DNA of 64,000 nt from JAGXQV01 sp964505475 (GCA_964505475.1 CAZDIJ010000008.1:1-64000); one strand, 5' to 3'; positions 51,834 through 60,763 are shown, counted from the first letter of the stretch. Notes: generated by a model from the sequence alone, not told the origin. Program-made: numbers and translations.

Positions 51834-52435
51834 CGCGACTCTTCCAGGCGGTAGGCGGCAAAAAAATCCTTGCGCAGCAGCAAGCCGCGCAGGCGGCCAG
51901 CGTCGTCCACAACCGGCATGCCGCGTCCGCCGTGCCGGTGGAAGGCCGCGACGATTTCCCCGAACCCGGCATCGCCAGCCACCGTCACGGCGGGAGCGGT
52001 CATCGCCGCGCCCACCGTCGTCTCGTGGCAACGGTGCTTGAATTCAAAGCCGCCGTCCAGCATGCCCAGCAGCAACTCCAGGAAAGTATCCACCTTGAGC
52101 CGCCGCAGGAAGTCGGTCTCGGTAAGCATCCCGATCACGTGGTTTTCGCCGTCCACCACGGGCAGCCCCTTACAGCCGGAGCGCACCAGCGCCCTGGCGG
52201 CCTCATCGAGGGGCATGCCGGGAAGCAGGGGGGGTATCTCCGCCCGCATCAGGGTTCCCGCCCTGACGTTGCCGAACAGGCGTTCCAGCGCATGGTAATG
52301 CGCCAGGTGATAGATGGTGCGGAAATCTTCCGTGGTGATGTCGATGTAACCGGGAATGCGCCGCATCGCATCCAGGATGTCCCCGTCGGTCAACGCCATC
52401 TCCGGCGCGGGATTCTGGTTAGTGGTCTCTTCCAT
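51830..52435 (-). CDS. Tandem CBS-domain protein
   Basis: A 201-residue soluble protein. After a 60-residue helical N-terminus, two CBS domains follow: about residues 60-115 (GCKGLPVVDGENHVIGMLTE) and about 140-195 (GRGMPVVDDAGRLRGLLLRK). CBS pairs bind adenosine nucleotides and gate partners. It is translationally coupled to the HPP membrane protein; HPP-CBS fusions exist elsewhere, so this is probably the split regulatory half controlling the transporter. Confidence 0.87.
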   Translation of the reverse strand: MEETTNQNPAPEMALTDGDILDAMRRIPGYIDITTEDFRTIYHLAHYHALERLFGNVRAGTLMRAEIPPLLPGMPLDEAARALVRSGCKGLPVVDGENHVIGMLTETDFLRRLKVDTFLELLLGMLDGGFEFKHRCHETTVGAAMTAPAVTVAGDAGFGEIVAAFHRHGGRGMPVVDDAGRLRGLLLRKDFFAAYRLEESR

Positions 52436-52572
52436 GGCGGCAAATCGGCCGAGTAAATTGATAGGGATTTATTCTAGCAGCTTGCAGGACGAATCCGAAC
52501 CCCGCGGGGTTTCACACCTCGCCGCTACGGGTGCATAATGCAAGGACAGCAACATGACCAGGAGAGATGAGC

Positions 52573-53187
52573 ATGAGCGAAACCAGTAGCGAAATCAGTG
52601 CGGAAACACAGGAAAGCGGCGCGGCGGGATTCTGGCGGCGCTACCGCCTGCCGGCCATCGCCGCCGTGATCGGCGTGGTGGTTGCCGGCTGGCTTTTCAT
52701 TTCAAAAGACCTGGCCGTGCGCCAGGTGGAAGAAACCGCCGCCGCCCAGCGCGCCGATCTGGTGAAGCAAATCGAGACGCAAAAGGCGGAAACGCTAAAA
52801 CAAGCCGCCGCGCAACAGGCCGAGACGGTAAAAAAATCGCTGACGATGTTCGGCGTGCCGCTGGCATGGGCGATACGGCGCGAAATAATGGCGGACAACC
52901 TGGATCAAATCGACCAGTACGTCACCGACCTGCTCAGGCTCGAAGGCTTCGAGCGGGTAATGGTGGCGAAGGCCGACGGAGCGATCGCCGTGGCCAGCGA
53001 CCGCAAGCACCTGGGCGCCGCCCTCGGCAGCCTCTACGACGAGCGCCACCTGACGGCGGAACAGATCACCGTGGAGGAAGCCGCCCCCGGAAAATGGCTG
53101 CTGATCGTGCCGCTCATGGGACTGAACGCCCGCCTCGGCACGATGGCCGTCGATTACCAGAGCGCGCCCGCCGCGCCGGGGCAATAG
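52573..53187 (+). CDS. Single-pass membrane protein with sensor-like extracytoplasmic domain
   Basis: About 204 residues: a short cytoplasmic N-terminus, one membrane helix (about 27-45, AIAAVIGVVVAGWLFIS), a Gln/Ala/Glu-rich coiled coil (about 50-85) and a compact domain with LEGFERVMVAKADGAIAVAS. The last part resembles a PAS/Cache-type ligand fold as found in chemoreceptors, but no signalling domain follows. I chose the ATG at 52573 because AGGAG is about 8 bases away; the ATG at 52567 is too close. Function unknown. Confidence 0.7.
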   Translation: MSETSSEISAETQESGAAGFWRRYRLPAIAAVIGVVVAGWLFISKDLAVRQVEETAAAQRADLVKQIETQKAETLKQAAAQQAETVKKSLTMFGVPLAWAIRREIMADNLDQIDQYVTDLLRLEGFERVMVAKADGAIAVASDRKHLGAALGSLYDERHLTAEQITVEEAAPGKWLLIVPLMGLNARLGTMAVDYQSAPAAPGQ

Positions 53188-53282
53188 CCGCCGGGCACGG
53201 GTTTGGCCTTACCGGAACACGGTGCCGCACCCATCGACGCTGGAGTCATTGACAACATATCCGCGTTGTCAGCATATCCAAC

Positions 53283-53563
53283 ATGAAAGCCCGTAAAATC
53301 TTCAACCGCCGTGTCGTTCTGTCCTCCCATGCCTTTCGGAACTGGTCGCCCGGGAAGTCCCCTTGCCGGTTCCCGGATGCGCGCACAGCTACAAGTATCG
53401 GCTGGCCTTGGTGGTAAACGGGATATGCATGCTGCGCTACGATAACGAGCAAGGCAAAGGCGACCACAAGCACCTCGGGGACGAGGAAACACCCTATGCG
53501 TTCAGCACCCCGGCGCGGCTGGTCGCCGACTTCTGGAACGATGTGACAAGGATGACGAAATGA
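53283..53563 (+). pseudogene. TumE-like (DUF6516) toxin gene, frameshifted
   Basis: The ATG at 53283 opens MKARKIFNRRVVLSSHAF in one frame. The rest of the family sequence, ELVAREVPLPVPGCAHSYKY then YDNEQGKGDHKHLGDEE, is in another frame. Adding one base near 53338 joins them as SSHAFRELVAREVPLPVPG, a normal TumE-like protein of about 93 residues. The frame that carries the conserved core has a stop at 53294 and no good start. The downstream antitoxin gene overlaps by 4 bases. Either the toxin has been inactivated by a 1-base deletion or this is a sequencing error. Confidence 0.72.
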
Positions 53564-53904
53564 AAACCGTGACCCTGGAAGTGCGCAAACTCTCCGACAC
53601 CCTGGCGAACATGGCGCAAACAATGGAGAACAACACGCCGACCGAGCCGCGCATCGCCTTCGAATCGCAGGAACTGCTGTGGAAAGTCCTCACCCTGAAA
53701 CGCTGGGAACTGCTGGCGGCGCTGACCGGCGCGGGCGCGATGAGCATCCGCGAAGCCGCGCGGCGCGTTCAACGCGACGTGAAAGCGGTGCATGGCGACG
53801 TCCATGCCCTGCTCGACGCCGGCATCCTGCAAAAAACCGACGACGGCCTGATCGTCTTCCCCTACGACGCGGCGCGCGTCGATTTCATGCTGCACGCGGC
53901 GTAG
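53560..53904 (+). CDS. TumA-like HTH antitoxin
   Basis: A 114-residue DNA-binding protein with a winged-helix region in AMSIREAARRVQRDVKAVHG followed by DVHALLDAGILQKTDDGLIV, the COG4190 pattern that accompanies DUF6516 toxins. It overlaps the toxin's stop by ATGA. It would autorepress the operon and neutralise the toxin. With the toxin frameshifted it may persist as an orphan regulator. Confidence 0.8.
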   Translation: MKTVTLEVRKLSDTLANMAQTMENNTPTEPRIAFESQELLWKVLTLKRWELLAALTGAGAMSIREAARRVQRDVKAVHGDVHALLDAGILQKTDDGLIVFPYDAARVDFMLHAA

Positions 53905-54094
53905 CTCACACAGGCTTATCAAGTCTAGCCATTTGAGGCGATCCAGCAAAGGGACACGGCTGTAGGCGATCAGCCGCTCGTCGGAAATTTCGAGAAGTCG
54001 GGGGACGGCATGATCATGCCTACCCCACCATCCCCCTCGCCCCCTCGTCCTCCTTTCTTGTATCATTCCACGCTCTTCCCCAAAGAGTCGCGCC

Positions 54095-55267
54095 ATGACC
54101 GTCCTGCCCCACATCCAACTCAACGCCCCCCGTTTCGTCGCCTTGCGCCGCGACCTCCACGCCCATCCCGAAACCGCCTTCGAGGAAAAACGCACCGCCG
54201 ATCTGGTGGCGCAGACCTTGGCGGCGCTGGGCGTCGAGGTGCACCTCGGGCTGGCCGGCACCGGGGTGGTGGGGGTATTGCGCGCCGGCAGCGGTACGCG
54301 CGCCATCGGCTTGCGCGCCGACATGGATGCGCTGCCGGTGCAGGAGCAGAACCGCTTTCCCCATCATTCGCGCGAAGCGGGGAAGATGCACGCCTGCGGC
54401 CATGACGGCCACACCGCGATGCTGCTGGCGGCGGCGGACTACCTGGCGGCGACGCGCAATTTCGACGGCACGGCATATTTCATCTTCCAGCCCGCCGAGG
54501 AAGGCGGCGGCGGGGCGCGGCTGATGATCGAGGAGGGGCTGTTCGAGCGCTTTCCCATGGAGGCGGTGTTCGGCATGCACAACTGGCCGGGGCTGGCGGC
54601 GGGGCAGTTCGCGGTGATGCCAGGCCCGGTGATGGCTTCGGCCGACCACTTCGACATCGTGGTGCGCGGCCACGGCGCCCATGCCGCCATGCCGCATCAG
54701 GGGGTAGACCCGGTGGTGGCCGGGGCGGCGCTGGTGCAGGCCTTGCAGGGCATCGTCAGCCGCACCCTCGACCCGCTCGACAATGCGGTGCTGAGCGTGA
54801 CCCGCTTCCATGCCGGCGACGCCTACAACATCATCCCCGAGCAGGCGCTGCTCGCCGGCACGGTGCGCGCTTTCCGCGCGGAGGTGCAGGCTCAGGTGGA
54901 AACGGCGATGGAGCGGGTGTGCAACGGCATCGCGGCGAGCTTCGGGGTGCAGGTGACGCTGGACTACCAGCGCGGCTACCCGGCCACCGTCAACTCCGCC
55001 GCCGAGGCCGAATTATGCCGCCGCGCGGCGGCCGGGCTGGTCGGCGCTGAAAACGTCCACGCCGGCATGCGCGCGTCGATGGGCGCGGAAGATTTTTCCT
55101 GCATGCTCCAGGCCAAGCCGGGCTGCTATGTGTGGCTGGGCAACGGACTGGGCGAGGGCGGCTGCATGCTGCACAACCCCCATTACGATTTCAACGACGA
55201 GGTTCTGCCGCTCGGCGCGAGCTATTGGGCGCGCCTGGTGGAGCAGACGCTGGGAGGCAAAGCATGA
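54095..55267 (+). CDS. M20-family amidohydrolase (hippurate hydrolase-like)
   Basis: A 390-residue metallo-amidohydrolase. Metal-site motifs are MHACGHDGHTAML and FQPAEEGGGGARLM, with HNWPGLAAG and MGAEDFSCML further along. The dimerisation domain starts near GHGAHAAMPHQGVDP. These enzymes remove acyl groups from amino acids (hippurate, N-acetyl or IAA conjugates) and also act in peptide salvage; the substrate cannot be fixed. It starts about 30 bases after a short C-rich spacer. The next gene is 106 bases away and unrelated in function. Confidence 0.92.
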   Translation: MTVLPHIQLNAPRFVALRRDLHAHPETAFEEKRTADLVAQTLAALGVEVHLGLAGTGVVGVLRAGSGTRAIGLRADMDALPVQEQNRFPHHSREAGKMHACGHDGHTAMLLAAADYLAATRNFDGTAYFIFQPAEEGGGGARLMIEEGLFERFPMEAVFGMHNWPGLAAGQFAVMPGPVMASADHFDIVVRGHGAHAAMPHQGVDPVVAGAALVQALQGIVSRTLDPLDNAVLSVTRFHAGDAYNIIPEQALLAGTVRAFRAEVQAQVETAMERVCNGIAASFGVQVTLDYQRGYPATVNSAAEAELCRRAAAGLVGAENVHAGMRASMGAEDFSCMLQAKPGCYVWLGNGLGEGGCMLHNPHYDFNDEVLPLGASYWARLVEQTLGGKA

Positions 55268-55281
55268 TCCTTGAAACCTCG

Positions 55282-55362
55282 GTTAGCCACGAATGGATAC
55301 GGATGCATCACGGATTATCCATGACATATCCGTGTAAATCCGTGTCCATCCGCGGAAAAAAA
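55282..55362. repeat. Short ATCCGTGT-type repeat
   Basis: GCCACGAATGGATACGGATG, ATATCCGTGTAAATCCGTGT and CCATCCGCGG form the common intergenic pattern built from direct and inverted CCGTGT units. Only one copy is in this window. It lies between the amidohydrolase gene and the HIT/GalT-like gene. Confidence 0.55.
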
Positions 55363-55373
55363 AGGAAGATGGA

Positions 55374-56405
55374 ATGACCGACGGCTTGTTCGCCAGCCCC
55401 GCCGCCTTCCACCGGGCGTTCTCCGGCGGGCTGGCCGGCCTGCTGGAAAAAGGCGGGCTGGGGCCGTTCATCCTGGTATGCGCCAACGCCAGTTTCAGCC
55501 ACGACATTTACACGACCGCGGCGGACGGCCTGCAACGGCTTTACGGCGAACTGCGCGGCGCCTGCGCCGCGGCGCTGGAGCAGGGGCGCGAAATTCAGGC
55601 GGTGGAAGAAGACCTGCTGGTCTTCCTGAAGATCCAGGCGATCGGCCTGGAGCGGCTGAAACCTACCGAAACGCGCCGCGCCGGGGAGTGGGAAGTGCAA
55701 TTCAACCACCTCCGTTCGTTCCGCCCCAAGCGCATCACCGCGCGCGTGCCGGAATACCTGCACGCCCCCTTCGACGAGGCGGGCTTCCATTTCAACAAGG
55801 GTTTCATGCAGCAGGAGGCATTCTGGGCCGGCGAGTTGTGCGGCCGCCACGCCACGCTGTACTACAATAAGTACCCCTTCGTGGATTTCCACGGCCTGCT
55901 GGTGCCTGAGCGGGAAAGCCGCCTGGCGCAATATCTCACCGAGTCGCACCACTTTTACTTGTGGGAAGCGACCGCCGAACTGGCGAAAACCTTGCCGGGC
56001 GCGGGCTTCGGCTATAATTCGCTGGGCGCTTTCGCTTCCGTCAACCACCTGCATTTCCAGATGTTCGTCAAGCCGTCCGGCTTCCCGGCGATGGCGCCGG
56101 AGTGGCGGCACAACGGCGGTTCCCGTCCCTACCCGGCGAATTGCGCGGCCTTCGCCGAGCCGCGCTCGGCCTGGGACTTTCTCCACGATCTGCACGAGCG
56201 CGAAACGCCCTACAACCTGCTCTACGCCGCGAACCGCCTCTATGTCTTCCCGCGCCGCAAGCAAGGCACCTACCCCCAGCCCGCCTGGACCAGCGGCTTT
56301 ACCTGGCACGAACTGGCGGGCGGCATCATCGCCTTCAATCGCGAGGACTTTGAACGGCTGGACGCGACGGCTATCGAAAAGGAGCTGGCCGCACCCGGTC
56401 TTTGA
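55374..56405 (+). CDS. HIT/GalT-superfamily nucleotidyltransferase or phosphorylase-like protein
   Basis: A 343-residue protein. The motif VNHLHFQMFVKP is the HxHxQ active-site motif of the HIT/GalT superfamily, with the strand FVDFHGLLVPE before it, as in GDP-hexose phosphorylases and Ap4A phosphorylases. It could transfer or phosphorolyse a nucleoside diphosphate group; the exact substrate is not readable. GGAAGATGGA lies just before the ATG at 55374. It has no operon partners. Confidence 0.75.
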   Translation: MTDGLFASPAAFHRAFSGGLAGLLEKGGLGPFILVCANASFSHDIYTTAADGLQRLYGELRGACAAALEQGREIQAVEEDLLVFLKIQAIGLERLKPTETRRAGEWEVQFNHLRSFRPKRITARVPEYLHAPFDEAGFHFNKGFMQQEAFWAGELCGRHATLYYNKYPFVDFHGLLVPERESRLAQYLTESHHFYLWEATAELAKTLPGAGFGYNSLGAFASVNHLHFQMFVKPSGFPAMAPEWRHNGGSRPYPANCAAFAEPRSAWDFLHDLHERETPYNLLYAANRLYVFPRRKQGTYPQPAWTSGFTWHELAGGIIAFNREDFERLDATAIEKELAAPGL

Positions 56406-56410
56406 TTTTC

Positions 56411-56520
56411 ATGCCTCTGAACCATGGGTATGCGGGGGAAGGTTGGGATGGAGGCAAACACCGGCGGTTAAGCGGGCAAACGGCCCCCTCCCCAACCCGC
56501 AGGCGGGAGAAGGGACGGTG
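56411..56520. repeat. Family A element, truncated copy A7
   Basis: The left end ATGCCTCTGAACCATGGGTA is recognisable, followed by GGGGGAAGGTTGGGATGGAG and AACACCGGCGGTTAAGCGGG, which are shared with A1. The right end is missing. No gene is seen in 56406-56652. Confidence 0.7.
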
Positions 56521-56652
56521 GCCGGGGATCGCTCGGAGGCCGTTGTCATGGCGGCGGGCGGCGCGATCGGGTTACCGGCGGCTTTGATTCTTGTGGGATC
56601 GCCATTCCTTCCCTAAAATGGGGAAACTCCGTCAATCCAGTGGCACGCCCAA

Positions 56653-57975
56653 TTGTCTACCCCCGTTCTCCGCCGTTCCCGGCATCTCTGGCTATCGCTC
56701 CGGCTGTGGAAACGCCGGCTGGTGTTCTGGTTCGGCGCGATCAGCGTCGGTCTGGCGGCGATTGCCTTTGCCGCCGGCAGCGATTTGACCAACCACTATT
56801 TTCACCTGCTGATCGCCTATTCGCCTTACCTGCCGCTGATCGTCACCCCGTTGGGGCTGGCGCTGGCGGTAGCGATCACCCGGCGTTTTTTTCCCGGCTC
56901 GCAGGGCAGCGGCATTCCCCAAAGCATCGCGGCGCTCGGCATGCAGGAAGCCGAGGCGCGCAATGGCGTGCTGTCGCTGCGCATCGCCATCGGAAAAATC
57001 CTGATGACGCTGCTGGGCTTGCTCTCCGGCGCCTCCGTGGGGCGCGAGGGACCGACGGTGCAGATCGGCGCATCCATCATGCACGCGCTGAGCAAATTGA
57101 CCCGCTTTCCGCGCCGCGAGATGGGGCGCGGCCTGATCCTGGCCGGCGCGGCGGCGGGCATCGCGGCGGCCTTCAACACGCCGCTCGCCGGGATCGTCTT
57201 CGCCATCGAGGAAATGAGCCGCTCGTTCGAGCAGAAAACCAGCGGCACCGTGCTCACCGCGGTCATCATCGCCGGCATGACCTCGCTGGCGTTGATGGGC
57301 AATTACAATTACTTCGGCCATACCGGGGCGGTATTGGAGTTCAACCAGGGGTGGATCGCGGTGCCGGTCTGCGGCTTTCTCGGCGGCTTGCTGGGCGGCC
57401 TGTTCAGCCAGTTGCTCATCGCCTCCTCGCGCGGCCTGCCGGGACGCCTCGGCGTCATGATGCGCGAACGCCCGGCGGCGTTCGCCGCGCTGTGCGGCCT
57501 GGTTCTGGCGCTGATCGGGCTGGCGTCGGGCAGCACGACTTACGGCACCGGCTACGACGAAGCCAAGCAAATCCTCGAAGGCACCCAACCCATGCCGGAA
57601 ACCTATGGCATCCTGAAAATGCTGGCCACGCTGGTTTCCTACATCAGCGGCATCCCCGGCGGGATTTTCGCCCCATCGTTGGCGGTCGGCGCGGGATTCG
57701 GCTCGAACATGGCGCCTTTTCTCCCCTACGCGCCAGCCGGGGCGGTGGTGATCCTGGGCATGGTGGCTTATTTCGCCGGAGTGGTGCAGGCGCCGATCAC
57801 CGCTTTCGTGATCGTCATGGAAATGACCGACAACCACGACATGCTGCTGCCGCTCATGGCCGCCTCGCTGATCGCCTCGGCCTCGTCGCGCCTGGTGTGC
57901 AGCAAGCCGCTGTATAAGGCCATGGCGGAAAAATTCCTGGCTCAGGCTCCCCCGAAGACGCCGCCGAGTTCATAG
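56653..57975 (+). CDS. ClC-family chloride channel or H+/Cl- exchanger
   Basis: A 440-residue membrane protein with the three ClC selectivity motifs: GSQGSGIPQ, GREGPTVQIG (with the gating Glu) and GIPGGIFAPSLAVG. It ends without CBS domains. The gating Glu suggests a 2Cl-/H+ exchanger. The start is a TTG at 56653; no ATG lies in frame upstream before the stop at 56614, so it is the best available though with a weak ribosome binding site. Confidence 0.92.
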   Translation: MSTPVLRRSRHLWLSLRLWKRRLVFWFGAISVGLAAIAFAAGSDLTNHYFHLLIAYSPYLPLIVTPLGLALAVAITRRFFPGSQGSGIPQSIAALGMQEAEARNGVLSLRIAIGKILMTLLGLLSGASVGREGPTVQIGASIMHALSKLTRFPRREMGRGLILAGAAAGIAAAFNTPLAGIVFAIEEMSRSFEQKTSGTVLTAVIIAGMTSLALMGNYNYFGHTGAVLEFNQGWIAVPVCGFLGGLLGGLFSQLLIASSRGLPGRLGVMMRERPAAFAALCGLVLALIGLASGSTTYGTGYDEAKQILEGTQPMPETYGILKMLATLVSYISGIPGGIFAPSLAVGAGFGSNMAPFLPYAPAGAVVILGMVAYFAGVVQAPITAFVIVMEMTDNHDMLLPLMAASLIASASSRLVCSKPLYKAMAEKFLAQAPPKTPPSS

Positions 57976-58008
57976 CGGCGAAAAGCCCCCCCACCGCGCG
58001 AGTTCACG

Positions 58009-58533
58009 CTAGTGCTTCTCCCGCTGCATCAGGTAGGATTCCACCAGGGTGAAGAAGCGGTCGTAAAAATCCTTGTCGGAAATCGTTTCCGCGCCGACCT
58101 TGACCAGCGAGTCGGAACTCGACCCCAGCGGCAGGGAAATCGAGCCGAGCGTGGAAATCCCCAGGCTGGTGGACTGATGGGCTTTTTTCAATTCGTAAAC
58201 GGTCTGCAAGGCGCTGGCGAAAATGATCGACCCGGAAGGCTGCTCCCGGCACACGACCCTCAGATTAATCACCACATTCGCCTCGGTGTCCGGCCGAAAA
58301 TCCTTCTGCGCCGTTACCGTCCCCGGATCGGCGCCGGTGATCCGGTAGCCCTGGCTAAGCAGCGCGAATTGCGCGCTTTCGCAGACATCCCGCGCCGGTT
58401 CGCCGAAATCCCGCCGGTAGGGCGAATCGCCCTTGAATTGTTCCGCCTCGTAAACGCCGTGCGCCACGTTGCGCCCCCCGCATCCCAGCATGAGAAGCGT
58501 GGCCGCCAAAGCGGCGGCAAGGGATGGTTTCAT
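58009..58533 (-). CDS. DUF2242-like lipoprotein
   Basis: A 174-residue predicted lipoprotein: signal MKPSLAAALAATLLMLGC with lipobox LMLGC. The mature domain has ARDVCESAQFALLSQGYRIT and VINLRVVC and ends FFTLVESYLMQRE. It resembles the uncharacterised DUF2242 family common in betaproteobacteria. The location is presumably the inner leaflet of the outer membrane. It converges with the ClC gene and is probably monocistronic. Confidence 0.8.
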   Translation of the reverse strand: MKPSLAAALAATLLMLGCGGRNVAHGVYEAEQFKGDSPYRRDFGEPARDVCESAQFALLSQGYRITGADPGTVTAQKDFRPDTEANVVINLRVVCREQPSGSIIFASALQTVYELKKAHQSTSLGISTLGSISLPLGSSSDSLVKVGAETISDKDFYDRFFTLVESYLMQREKH

Positions 58534-58566
58534 GCTGTTTCTCCCAAGTAACCGGCATATCCGAAT

Positions 58567-58704
58567 ATGCCTATGAATAATTTTCAGGCGCCCTCACCCC
58601 CGTCCCTTCTCCCGCAGGCGCACCCTAAAGGGCATAAAGGAGAAGGGGCGGGGATGAGGGAGCACGGGATGCAAGGCAACATCCTGAATATTGTTCATAG
58701 GCAT
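58567..58704. repeat. Family A palindromic element, copy A8
   Basis: ATGCCTATGAATAATTTTCA at 58567 and CTGAATATTGTTCATAGGCA near the right edge (58685-58704) are near-perfect inverted ends. The core carries CCCTTCTCCCGCAGGCG and GGAGAAGGGGCGGGGATGAG. It accounts for most of the 58534-58865 spacer; nothing else was identified there. Confidence 0.85.
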
Positions 58705-58865
58705 GTATCCGAATCCATCCCGCCATTATCCTATAAAAAGCCGCCCAGCTTGGAAAATCGCGCCCGCAAAGCGCGTTACGCCGATTTCAAAAACAGCTTA
58801 CCGCGCGGCGAAAGGCCACGCCTGCCGCACTTGATCTTTGTCGCCCGTCTGCGCACAATCTTTAC

Positions 58866-59984
58866 ATGGCGGACTTCCTTACCCTATCGCCCCAAGCCTC
58901 CGGCGCCAGCCGGGAAATCCGCATCGGCGGAAGCTGGGTGCTGCGGCGCGCCGGCGAACTGGAGCGCATCCTGGAGCGGTGCGCCTGGCCCGGCGGCGAC
59001 CTGCTCGTCGACGGAGCGGCGCTGGATGAGATGGATACCGCCGGGGCATGGCTGCTGTTCCGCGCCCTGCGCGATCTGGAGCAGGCGGGGCGCAAGGTCG
59101 AGTTGCGCGGACTGAAGCCCGAGTTCGCTTCGCTCATGGAGATGATCGCGGCGCGCGGCGCGGAGACCTCGGTCAGCCAGCCGCCGCGGCGTTCCTGGCT
59201 GGAACGGCTGGGGCGTAATTTCACGGAGCATTTCGAGCAGGCGGCAGGGATGCTGGCCTTCATCGGCGAGGCCGCCGTGGCGGGCGCGCGGCTGCTCCGC
59301 CAGCCATCCCGGATACGCCTGCGCCCGGTGCTGCACAACATCCAGAGCGCCGGCGTCGAGGCGCTGCCCATCGTCGGCCTGCTGTCGTTCCTGATCGGCG
59401 TGGTGGTGTCCTACCAGGGTGCGGGACAGTTGGCGCGCTACGGCGCCAGCATCTTCGTGGCCGACCTGGTCGGGCTTTCCATGCTGCGCGAGATGGGGCC
59501 GCTGCTTACCGCGATCATCGTCGCCGGACGCTCGGGGTCGGCGTTCACCGCCCAGATCGGCACCATGAAGGTGACCGAGGAAGTGGACGCCATGCGCACC
59601 ATCGGCATCGCGCCCATGGAACTGCTGGTGCTGCCCAAAATCCTCGCCCTGCTGATCGCCCTGCCCCTGCTCACCGTGTATGCCGACATCCTCGGCGTGT
59701 TCGGCGGCATGGTGATGGCGAAAACCCAGCTCGGCATCAATTTCCACGATTTCCTCGACCGCTTCGACAAGGCGGTCTCGCTGGCTTCGCTGATGGTCGG
59801 CATCGGCAAATCCCTGGCGTTCTCGCTGATCGTGGCGCTGGTGGGGTGCTTCCAGGGGTTCCGGGTAGGCGGCAGCGCCGACAGCGTGGGACGGCAGACC
59901 ACCGTTTCGGTGGTGCAGGCGATTTTTCTGGTGATCGTGATGGACGCAGTGTTTTCCGTCATTTTCAGTTGGCTGAAAATATGA
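58866..59984 (+). CDS. mlaE: MlaE-family ABC permease with N-terminal STAS domain
   Basis: A 372-residue protein. Residues 1-95 form a STAS-like domain (DGAALDEMDTAGAWLLFRAL), equivalent to MlaB, fused to an MlaE-type permease (about 130-372) with ALPIVGLLSFLIGVVVSYQG and GRSGSAFTAQIGTMKVTEEV. The Mla system moves phospholipids between inner and outer membranes. It overlaps the ATPase gene start by ATGA. Confidence 0.92.
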   Translation: MADFLTLSPQASGASREIRIGGSWVLRRAGELERILERCAWPGGDLLVDGAALDEMDTAGAWLLFRALRDLEQAGRKVELRGLKPEFASLMEMIAARGAETSVSQPPRRSWLERLGRNFTEHFEQAAGMLAFIGEAAVAGARLLRQPSRIRLRPVLHNIQSAGVEALPIVGLLSFLIGVVVSYQGAGQLARYGASIFVADLVGLSMLREMGPLLTAIIVAGRSGSAFTAQIGTMKVTEEVDAMRTIGIAPMELLVLPKILALLIALPLLTVYADILGVFGGMVMAKTQLGINFHDFLDRFDKAVSLASLMVGIGKSLAFSLIVALVGCFQGFRVGGSADSVGRQTTVSVVQAIFLVIVMDAVFSVIFSWLKI

Positions 59985-60763
59985 CGGCGGAGCAGTACGT
60001 GGTCGAGGTAAACGGCATCTGCACCCGTTTCGGCGACGCGGTGGTGCACGACAACGTGAGCCTCGACGTGCGCCGCGGCGAAATCTTCGCCCTGGCGGGC
60101 GGCAGCGGCTGCGGAAAATCCACGCTGCTGCGCGAAATCCTGTTGCTGCAAGCGCCGCAGGCGGGCACGATTAAAGTATTCGGGGTGCCGGTGCTGGGAC
60201 TCGACGACGAGGCGGCGCTGCCCTTGCGGCGGCGCTGGGGAGTGATGTTCGAGCGCGGCGCGCTGTTCAGTTCGCTCACCGTGCTGGAAAACGTGGGGCT
60301 GCCGCTACGCGAGCACACCCGCCTGGACGGCGCGCTGATCGACGAACTGGCGGCCTTGAAAATCGCCCTGGCCGGCCTGCCGCCCAGCGCCGGAGCGAAG
60401 TACCCCAGCGAGCTTTCCGGCGGCATGCGCAAGCGCGCCGCCCTGGCGCGCTCCCTGGCGCTGGACCCGGAGCTGGTGTTCCTCGACGAACCCACCGCCG
60501 GCCTCGACCCCCTGAGCGCCAGCGGCTTCGACGAACTGGTGTTGAACCTGAAGGAATCCCTGGGTCTCACCATCATGATGGTGACGCACGACCTCGACCT
60601 GCTGTGGCGGGTGGCAGACCGGGTGGCGGTGCTGGGGGAAAACCGGGTGCTGGGCATCGGCACCATGGAAGAGCTGTCGCGGGCGGAACATCCCATCATC
60701 CGCGAATATTTTTACGGCCCGCGCGGGCGGGCGGCGAAGGAACAAGCGTGGAAACCAAAGTAA
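59981..60763 (+). CDS. mlaF: MlaF-family ABC ATPase
   Basis: A 260-residue ATPase. Walker A is GGSGCGKST, the signature is LSGGMRKRAALARS, Walker B is LVFLDEPTAGLD, and the switch His is in MMVTHDLDL. The usual Mla Q-loop region reads WGVMFERGALFSSLTV. The ATG at 59981 overlaps the permease stop. The end overlaps the next start by 16 bases. Substrate class: phospholipids or other lipids. Confidence 0.92.
   Translation: MTAEQYVVEVNGICTRFGDAVVHDNVSLDVRRGEIFALAGGSGCGKSTLLREILLLQAPQAGTIKVFGVPVLGLDDEAALPLRRRWGVMFERGALFSSLTVLENVGLPLREHTRLDGALIDELAALKIALAGLPPSAGAKYPSELSGGMRKRAALARSLALDPELVFLDEPTAGLDPLSASGFDELVLNLKESLGLTIMMVTHDLDLLWRVADRVAVLGENRVLGIGTMEELSRAEHPIIREYFYGPRGRAAKEQAWKPK

Noticed and set aside
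51285..52031. Longer start for the HPP protein (248 codons)
   Set aside because: The added N-terminus is Arg-rich sequence inside the CBS gene. The GTG overlapping the CBS stop as GTGA is a far better start.
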